A stretch of 64,000 nt of DNA from contig JACKFD010000009.1 of NCBI GenBank assembly GCA_020632655.1, positions 124,001 through 188,000 on the forward strand, in the 5' to 3' direction. Below the pieces are notes generated by a model, which was not told the origin of the DNA, made no database searches, and saw only the letters and a list, made by a program, of their open reading frames with translations. This document shows, in pieces, positions 59,157 to 64,000 of this stretch. How positions within the stretch are numbered: position 1 is the first letter of the stretch; every line of letters starts with the position of its first letter. The position numbers were made by a program, and so were the translations under genes. This DNA is from Spirochaetaceae bacterium. GTDB lineage: Bacteria > Myxococcota_A > UBA9160 > UBA4427.

Positions 59157-60431
59157 CTAGGACATCAGGTGCAGGACGTGGCCGAGCTTCTCCTTCTTCG
59201 TGCGGAGATAGTTGAGGTTGTTGGCGTTGGGTTGGATCTCGAGGGGCACGCGCTCGACGATGTCGACGCCGTAGCCGCTGATGCCCGCCCGCTTGCCGGG
59301 GTTGTTGGTCAGGATGCGGATCTTGGTCACGCCGAGGTCGGCGAGGATCTGGGCGCCGACGCCGTAGTCGCGCAGGTCCGCCCCGAAGCCGAGTCGGTTG
59401 TTGGCCTCGACCGTGTCGAGCCCTTCCCGGTCCTGCAGCTCGTAGGCGCGGATCTTGTTCTTGAGGCCGATGCCCCGGCCTTCCTGGCGCATGTAGAGGA
59501 CGATGCCCGAGCCTTCCTCGGCGATCATGCGCATGGCGGCCTCGAGCTGCTCGCCGCAGTCACAGCGCATCGAGCCGAAGGCGTCGCCCGTCAGACACTC
59601 GCTGTGCACGCGGATCAGCACGGGCTCCTCGGGATCGATCTCGCCCATCACGAGGGCCATGTGGTCGACGTGGTCGATGTCGTTCTCGAAGACGATCGCC
59701 TGGAACTCGCCGAACTTGGTCGGCATCTTCGCGACGGCGGCGCGATGGACGAGACGCTCGTTGCGCAGGCGGTAGGAGACGAGATCCTTGATCGTCACGA
59801 TCTTGAGGTCGTGTTGCTTCGCGAATCCGATCAGGTCCGGCAGTCGCGCCATCGTCCCGTCGTCGTTCATGATCTCGCAGATCACGCCCGACGGATGGCA
59901 GCCGGCCAGGCGCGCGAGATCGACGGAGCCCTCGGTCTGGCCCACGCGGCGCAGCACGCCGCCCTTGCGCGCACGCAGCGGGAAGATGTGTCCGGGGCGC
60001 ACGATGTCCGTCGGCTTGGCGTCGGGTGCGACGGCGGCCTGGATCGTGCGCGCCCGATCGGCGGCGGAGATGCCCGTCGTCACGCCCTCCCGGGCCTCGA
60101 TCGAGACCGTGAAGGCGGTGCCGAAGGGCGTCGTGTTCTCGTAGTCGGGGACCATCATGCCGAGGTGGAGACGGTCGAGCTGCTCCTCCTCGAGCGGCAG
60201 GCAGATCAGGCCACGACCGTATCGGGCCATGAAGTTGATGGCCTCGGGCGTGACCTTGTCCGCCGCCATGCAGAGGTCGCCCTCGTTCTCGCGGTCCTCG
60301 TCGTCGACGAGGATGACCATCTTGCCGGCCGCGATGTCCTCGATCGCCTCGGCGATCGTCGCGAGGCCGGGGGCGGGCTGGACGTCGATGACCTTCGATG
60401 AGGCCCCGGACGGCTGTGCGGAGTCGGGCAT
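59157..60431 (-). CDS. ribBA: Bifunctional riboflavin enzyme: DHBP synthase / GTP cyclohydrolase II
   Basis: 424 residues. The N-terminal RibB domain (3,4-dihydroxy-2-butanone-4-phosphate synthase) has VDDEDRENEGDL and HTASVGIKA-type segments such as GISAADRARTI. The C-terminal RibA domain has zinc cysteines ECLTGDAFGSMRCDCGEQ and the GTP-binding RQEGRGIGL. The two enzymes supply both precursors of riboflavin. A promoter about 100 bp upstream matches the consensus; I found no FMN riboswitch. Confidence 0.96.
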   Translation of the reverse strand: MPDSAQPSGASSKVIDVQPAPGLATIAEAIEDIAAGKMVILVDDEDRENEGDLCMAADKVTPEAINFMARYGRGLICLPLEEEQLDRLHLGMMVPDYENTTPFGTAFTVSIEAREGVTTGISAADRARTIQAAVAPDAKPTDIVRPGHIFPLRARKGGVLRRVGQTEGSVDLARLAGCHPSGVICEIMNDDGTMARLPDLIGFAKQHDLKIVTIKDLVSYRLRNERLVHRAAVAKMPTKFGEFQAIVFENDIDHVDHMALVMGEIDPEEPVLIRVHSECLTGDAFGSMRCDCGEQLEAAMRMIAEEGSGIVLYMRQEGRGIGLKNKIRAYELQDREGLDTVEANNRLGFGADLRDYGVGAQILADLGVTKIRILTNNPGKRAGISGYGVDIVERVPLEIQPNANNLNYLRTKKEKLGHVLHLMS

Positions 60432-60526
60432 GGGCGGGCGTTCACCTTCCGTACGGACCCGAAGTCTCGACCGGCGGGTTCCGGCGGGCGCGCTCGGGGC
60501 GGAATACCCCGGGGTGATGCCGCGCG

Positions 60527-60555
60527 ACGATATCCGCCGCCCCCAGCAGTGTCAA
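60527..60555 (-). promoter_or_regulatory. Sigma-70-type promoter of ribBA
   Basis: Minus strand: TTGACA (60555-60550), 17 bp, TATCGT (60532-60527). It leaves a leader of about 90 nt, too short for a complete FMN riboswitch. Confidence 0.6.
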
Positions 60556-60869
60556 TCACACCCCAACACCCGCCCGCGGACCTCGAGTCGGCCCACCCCG
60601 CCGCGCTGCTCGGCCGGCGCGTAAGCCGAAACGAATCGGCGCAGCACGGCCGCCACCTCTACCCGAGCCGACGAGGCGTGTCCGTGCGCGAAGCAACGCC
60701 CTACCGAGCGGCACGGACGGGGGCCGTCACGGCGACATAAAACGCGAGGCGCGCCGCGGCACGATCTCCGAGGCAACCAGCGGTCCCGCCGCGCGCCGAG
60801 CGAAGCTGGAGCCGAGACGGCCCACGCCCGGGACGCCTGGCAAGGCCTCCACAGGCGTGAGGGCGCGCC
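60556..60869. other. Intergenic gap between MglA-like gene and ribBA
   Basis: About 310 bp, GC-rich; nothing recognisable beyond the ribBA promoter at its left edge. Open frames here are shadow-like. Confidence 0.4.
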
Positions 60870-61520
60870 TCAGTGCCGGAAGTTCTTCATGACGCCCTTC
60901 AAGAAGTCCTCCTCCGAGAGGCCGAACTTCCGGGAGAAGTCGTGCTTCTCCTCCAGGCCGCGGTAGAGCACGCGCATCAGCTCGCGGAAGGTCTCGAGGA
61001 TGCCCTCGCCACGGGTCGCCACGGCGGGGAACGTCGGCGTGTTGCCCCATTGATCCTTGATCTCTTCGAGGGGCTTCACGTCCGGCATGTCACGCTTGTT
61101 GAACTGCACCACCTTCGGGAGGTTGTCGAAGTCGATGCCGTGGGCCTTGAGGTTCGCTTCCATGTCGCGCCAGGAGTAGGCGTTCGCGCTGGCGGCGGAG
61201 CGCTGGCTGTCGGCGATGAAGGCGATCGCGTCGGCGCCGGCGAGCACGACCTTGCGCGTCGACTTGTGCATGACCTGGCCCGGGACGGTGAAGAGCTTCA
61301 TCTTGATCGAGAAGCCGCCGGCGGTCTCGAACTCGACCGGCAGGAAGTCGAAGTAGAGGGTGCGGTCGTCCTTCGTGTCGAGGGTCAGCATGTGGCTGCG
61401 GCGCGACGGATCCATCATGTCGTGCAGCTTCTGGAGATTGCTCGTCTTGCCCGAGAGCGCCGGGCCGTAGTAGACGACCTTGAGCGTGATCTCCTTGCTG
61501 TTCATGTTGATCTGGACCAT
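60870..61520 (-). CDS. MglA-like small GTPase
   Basis: 216 residues of the MglA/Ras-like prokaryotic GTPase family: P-loop GPALSGKTS, the switch region DTKDDRTLYFDFLPVEF, TVPGQVMHKSTRKVVLAGAD and the nucleotide-base motif FNKRDMPD. In myxobacteria MglA sets cell polarity and motility with a roadblock partner MglB; no MglB is adjacent here. Related orphan MglA-like genes occur across deltaproteobacteria. ATG 61520 (MVQINMNSKEITLK) is the likely start. Confidence 0.9.
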   Translation of the reverse strand: MVQINMNSKEITLKVVYYGPALSGKTSNLQKLHDMMDPSRRSHMLTLDTKDDRTLYFDFLPVEFETAGGFSIKMKLFTVPGQVMHKSTRKVVLAGADAIAFIADSQRSAASANAYSWRDMEANLKAHGIDFDNLPKVVQFNKRDMPDVKPLEEIKDQWGNTPTFPAVATRGEGILETFRELMRVLYRGLEEKHDFSRKFGLSEEDFLKGVMKNFRH

Positions 61521-61685
61521 CGGAGGCGGGCTCCCTGCATTCGTCCGGACGCGACCGGAGGACTTCGACCTGCCGGGGTCCATCGGCCGATCGGGGGGCT
61601 TCGTTGAATCCCCGATGCATCGGCTCACACGTCGCCCGCCCGCGCGCGCGGCGGCGATCGGCGGCAGGAGGCGTCTGAGCGCCCG

Positions 61686-62705
61686 TCAGCGCCCTGTAGT
61701 GGACGCGAGCCCCGCGAGGAAGTCGTCCACGAGACTGCGCGCCGCCGCCGCCGGCGTCGTCTCCTGGGCCGCCACCCGCGCCTCCTCCCGGGCGATCGCC
61801 TCGCGCATGCCCGGCCGGGAACGGAAGGCCCGCTGGATGTCCTCGTCGACGAGCTTCCACATCCAGGACCGGGCCTGGTCCCGGCGATGCCGCTCGAGGG
61901 CCCCCGTCCGCGTCATGAGCGCGCGATGTTCGAGGATCGTCTCCCAGACGGCCTCGACGCCCTTCGCCTCGAGCGCGCTCGCGGAGAGCGCCCGCGGCCG
62001 CCAGTCGTCGTGCCCGCGGATCAGCTCGAGCGCGCTCGCGTAGTCGACCCGCGTCCGCTCCGCGGCCGTCGCCATCGCGCCGTCCGCCTTGTTCACGACC
62101 AGCGCGTCCGCCAGCTCGACGACCCCCTTCTTGATCCCCTGCAGCTCGTCGCCGCCCGACGGCAGCAGCAGCACGAGGAAGAAGTCGACCATCGACGCGA
62201 CGGCCACCTCCGACTGGCCGATCCCGACCGTCTCGATCAGCACGACGTCGTAGCCCGCCGCCTCGCAGAGCAGCATCACCTCGCGCGTGCGATGGGCGAC
62301 ACCGCCGAGGGAGCCGCCCGAGGGCGAAGGCCGGATGAATGCTTCGGAACGGACGGTCAGGCGCTCCATGCGCGTCTTGTCGCCGAGGATGCTGCCGCCC
62401 GTGACGGGGCTGCTCGGGTCGACGGCGAGCACGGCGACACGATGGCCGCGGTCGACGAGGTGCAGGCCGAGGGCCTCGATGAAGGTGCTCTTGCCGACGC
62501 CCGGCGGACCCGTGATGCCGACGCGGATGGCGGAGCCGCTGTCGGGGACGAGCGCCTCGAGAACGGCCTGCCCGAGCGCGCGATCCGTCTCGCGCGTGCT
62601 CTCGATCCGCGTGATCGCACGGGCCATCGCGCGCCGATCGCCGGCGCGCACGGCCTGCGCGATCGCGCGTGCCTCACCTTGCAGGCCGTCTTCCGATTCG
62701 ATCAT
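61686..62705 (-). CDS. meaB: Methylmalonyl-CoA mutase-associated GTPase MeaB (ArgK)
   Basis: 339 residues: P-loop GPPGVGKSTF, VLAVDPSSPVTGGSILGDKTRM, VGIGQSEVAVASMVDFF and base motif VNKADG. MeaB is the G-protein chaperone that guards and reloads adenosylcobalamin in methylmalonyl-CoA mutase. It lies 10 bp downstream of the mutase gene on the same strand, the usual partnership. Confidence 0.96.
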   Translation of the reverse strand: MIESEDGLQGEARAIAQAVRAGDRRAMARAITRIESTRETDRALGQAVLEALVPDSGSAIRVGITGPPGVGKSTFIEALGLHLVDRGHRVAVLAVDPSSPVTGGSILGDKTRMERLTVRSEAFIRPSPSGGSLGGVAHRTREVMLLCEAAGYDVVLIETVGIGQSEVAVASMVDFFLVLLLPSGGDELQGIKKGVVELADALVVNKADGAMATAAERTRVDYASALELIRGHDDWRPRALSASALEAKGVEAVWETILEHRALMTRTGALERHRRDQARSWMWKLVDEDIQRAFRSRPGMREAIAREEARVAAQETTPAAAARSLVDDFLAGLASTTGR

Positions 62706-62715
62706 GCCGCCCCGC

Positions 62716-64000
62716 TCAGGCGGCGGCGCGTCCGCGCAGGACCTCGAGCACCTCCGCGGCCGCCTGGGGCACGGGCGTCCCCGGCCCGAAGATCGCGGCC
62801 ACGCCCTGCGCACGCAGGAAGTCGTAGTCCTGGGGCGGGATGATGCCGCCGACGACGACGATGATGTCGCTCGCGCCCGCAGCAGCCAGCGCCTTCACGA
62901 GCTCGGGAACCAGGGTCTTGTGTCCGGCGGCCTGACTCGACACGCCGACGACGTGGACGTCGTTGTCGATTGCCTGCTGCGCCGCCTCGGCCGGCGTCTG
63001 GAAGAGCGGACCGACGTCGACGTCGAAGCCGAGGTCGGCAAACGACGTCGCGATCACCTTCATGCCACGATCGTGCCCGTCCTGACCGAGCTTGACGACG
63101 AGCATGCGCGGCCGTCGACCGCGCTCCTCGGCGAAGGCAAGGACCGCCTGCGACACCTTCTCGAAGCCCTCTTCGTCGCGGTACATCTGCCGGTACACCC
63201 CCGAGACCGAGCGGATCTCCGCGCGATGTCGCGAGAAGACCTGCTCCATCGCATCCGAGATCTCGCCGACCGTCGCCCGCACCCGCGCCGCCTCGACCGC
63301 CGCCTCGAGCAGGTTGCCCTCGCCCGTGCGCGCCAGCTCCGTCAGATGCGCGAGCGCCTTCTCGACGGCGCCGGCGTCCCGCGACGCACGGATCGCTTCC
63401 AGGCGACGGATCTGCGCCTCGCGGACCGCCGTATTGTCGATGTCGCGGACCTCGATCTGGTCTTCCTTCGAGAGGCGGTACTTGTTGACCCCGACGATCA
63501 CGTCCTCGCCCGTATCGACCCGGGCCTGGCGGCGCGTGGCCGACTCCTCGATGCGCAGCTTCGGCATGCCCGCCTCGATCGCCCTGGTCATGCCGCCGAG
63601 GGCCTCGACCTCGTCGATCAGCTCGTTGGCCGCGACGTAGACGCTCTCGGTCAGCGACTCCATGAAGTAGGAGCCGCCCCAGGGATCGATGACCGCCGGG
63701 ATGCCGGACTCCTCCTGCAGGATCAGCTGGGTGTTCCGCGCGACCCGCGCCGCCGTGTCGGTCGGCAGACTCACGGCCTCGTCGTAGCCGTTCGTGTGCA
63801 ACGACTGCGTCCCGCCGAAGACCGCGGCCATCGCCTCGATCGTCGTGCGGATCACGTTGTTCATCGGATCCTGCTCGGTCAGGCTCGCACCCGAGGTCTG
63901 GCAATGGGTCCGCAGCATCATCGAGCCCGCCTTCTTCGGGCCGAACTCCGCCTGCATGCGCTCCGCCCAGATCCGCCGCGCCGCGCGCATCTTGGCGATC
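62716..64000 (-). CDS. B12-dependent acyl-CoA mutase, large subunit (methylmalonyl-CoA mutase-like), C-terminal part
   Basis: The gene's 5' end lies beyond the window; about 428 C-terminal residues are visible of roughly 700 expected. The barrel part carries the substrate segment RTHCQTSGASL and NTQLILQEESGIP. The C-terminal cobalamin domain has the DxHxxG motif in GQDGHDRGMKV with the Ser and Gly motifs (VGVSSQAAGH, VVVGGIIPPQD). It isomerises methylmalonyl-CoA to succinyl-CoA or a close relative. SGASL and QDPMNN differ from the SGWSL and QDPYNN usual in methylmalonyl-CoA mutases, so a different acyl-CoA is possible. MeaB is encoded next to it. Confidence 0.93.
   Translation of the reverse strand, partial: IAKMRAARRIWAERMQAEFGPKKAGSMMLRTHCQTSGASLTEQDPMNNVIRTTIEAMAAVFGGTQSLHTNGYDEAVSLPTDTAARVARNTQLILQEESGIPAVIDPWGGSYFMESLTESVYVAANELIDEVEALGGMTRAIEAGMPKLRIEESATRRQARVDTGEDVIVGVNKYRLSKEDQIEVRDIDNTAVREAQIRRLEAIRASRDAGAVEKALAHLTELARTGEGNLLEAAVEAARVRATVGEISDAMEQVFSRHRAEIRSVSGVYRQMYRDEEGFEKVSQAVLAFAEERGRRPRMLVVKLGQDGHDRGMKVIATSFADLGFDVDVGPLFQTPAEAAQQAIDNDVHVVGVSSQAAGHKTLVPELVKALAAAGASDIIVVVGGIIPPQDYDFLRAQGVAAIFGPGTPVPQAAAEVLEVLRGRAAA

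Noticed and set aside
60432..60530. An FMN riboswitch upstream of ribBA
   Set aside because: The leader from the predicted promoter is about 90 nt and lacks the conserved RFN segments.

Overview
The window is a visibly very GC-rich Gram-negative chromosome segment. Gene order around thrS-infC-rpmI-rplT-ihfA, an orphan MglA-like GTPase, a receiver/DUF4388 (PatA-type) protein and a B12-dependent mutase with MeaB point to a deltaproteobacterial-grade organism (Myxococcota, Desulfobacterota or a neighbouring phylum). This placement is inference from gene content, not a phylogeny.

Region 1 (1-26892) is a large envelope or exopolysaccharide locus. It holds five glycosyltransferases, a Wzx-type flippase, a polyprenyl-phosphate sugar-1-phosphate transferase, dTDP-glucose synthesis (rmlA, rmlB), a UDP-glucose 4-epimerase, a hexapeptide acetyltransferase, a membrane alkaline-phosphatase-superfamily enzyme, a secreted beta-helix protein and an SDR. 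Embedded in it are two stand-alone adenylation/carrier-protein modules with oxidative enzymes. Module 1 is AurF-like diiron oxygenase + ACP + adenylation enzyme (940-3697). Module 2 is PCP + adenylation enzyme + acyl-CoA dehydrogenase (7589-10623). The specificity residues of the module 2 adenylation enzyme read D-L-L-Y-L-A-L-V-C, which with its two partners is the signature of the prolyl-to-pyrrole-2-carboxyl carrier-protein pathway (PltF/PltL/PltE, RedM/RedO/RedW). No condensation or thioesterase domain is visible. I infer that the tethered acyl groups are handed to a sugar or lipid acceptor made by the same locus. This is the most interesting system in the window.

Region 2 (26918-36033) is a 9.07-kb integrated, decaying temperate-phage-like element. 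A 48-bp direct repeat marks attL and attR, and attR lies in an intact tRNA-Pro(GGG) gene. It carries a tyrosine integrase, an excisionase-type HTH protein, a RepA-like ATPase, a broken prohead-protease/capsid gene that runs through a deletion into the end of a tape-measure gene, one tail-like gene and several small genes, the last resembling the Trypco2 conflict-associated domain. Paired 11-bp-spaced repeats near each end look like integrase arm sites.

Region 3 (36142-49895) is housekeeping. It reads AAA ATPase, MerR regulator, ihfA, rplT, rpmI, infC (apparently starting at AUA), thrS, tRNA-Val(GAC), a secreted protein, dnaE, guaA and guaB with a long leader. pheST is absent from its usual place between rplT and ihfA.

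Region 4 (49925-64000) holds a three-gene regulatory operon (cyclic-nucleotide-binding protein, PatA-like protein, receiver protein with a degenerate GGDEF domain) and miaB. A candidate orphan small RNA with its own promoter and terminator follows at 55536-55672. Next come a membrane HEXXH protease, a CoxE/MoxR pair, ribBA, an MglA-like GTPase, meaB and the 3' part of an acyl-CoA mutase gene cut by the window end.
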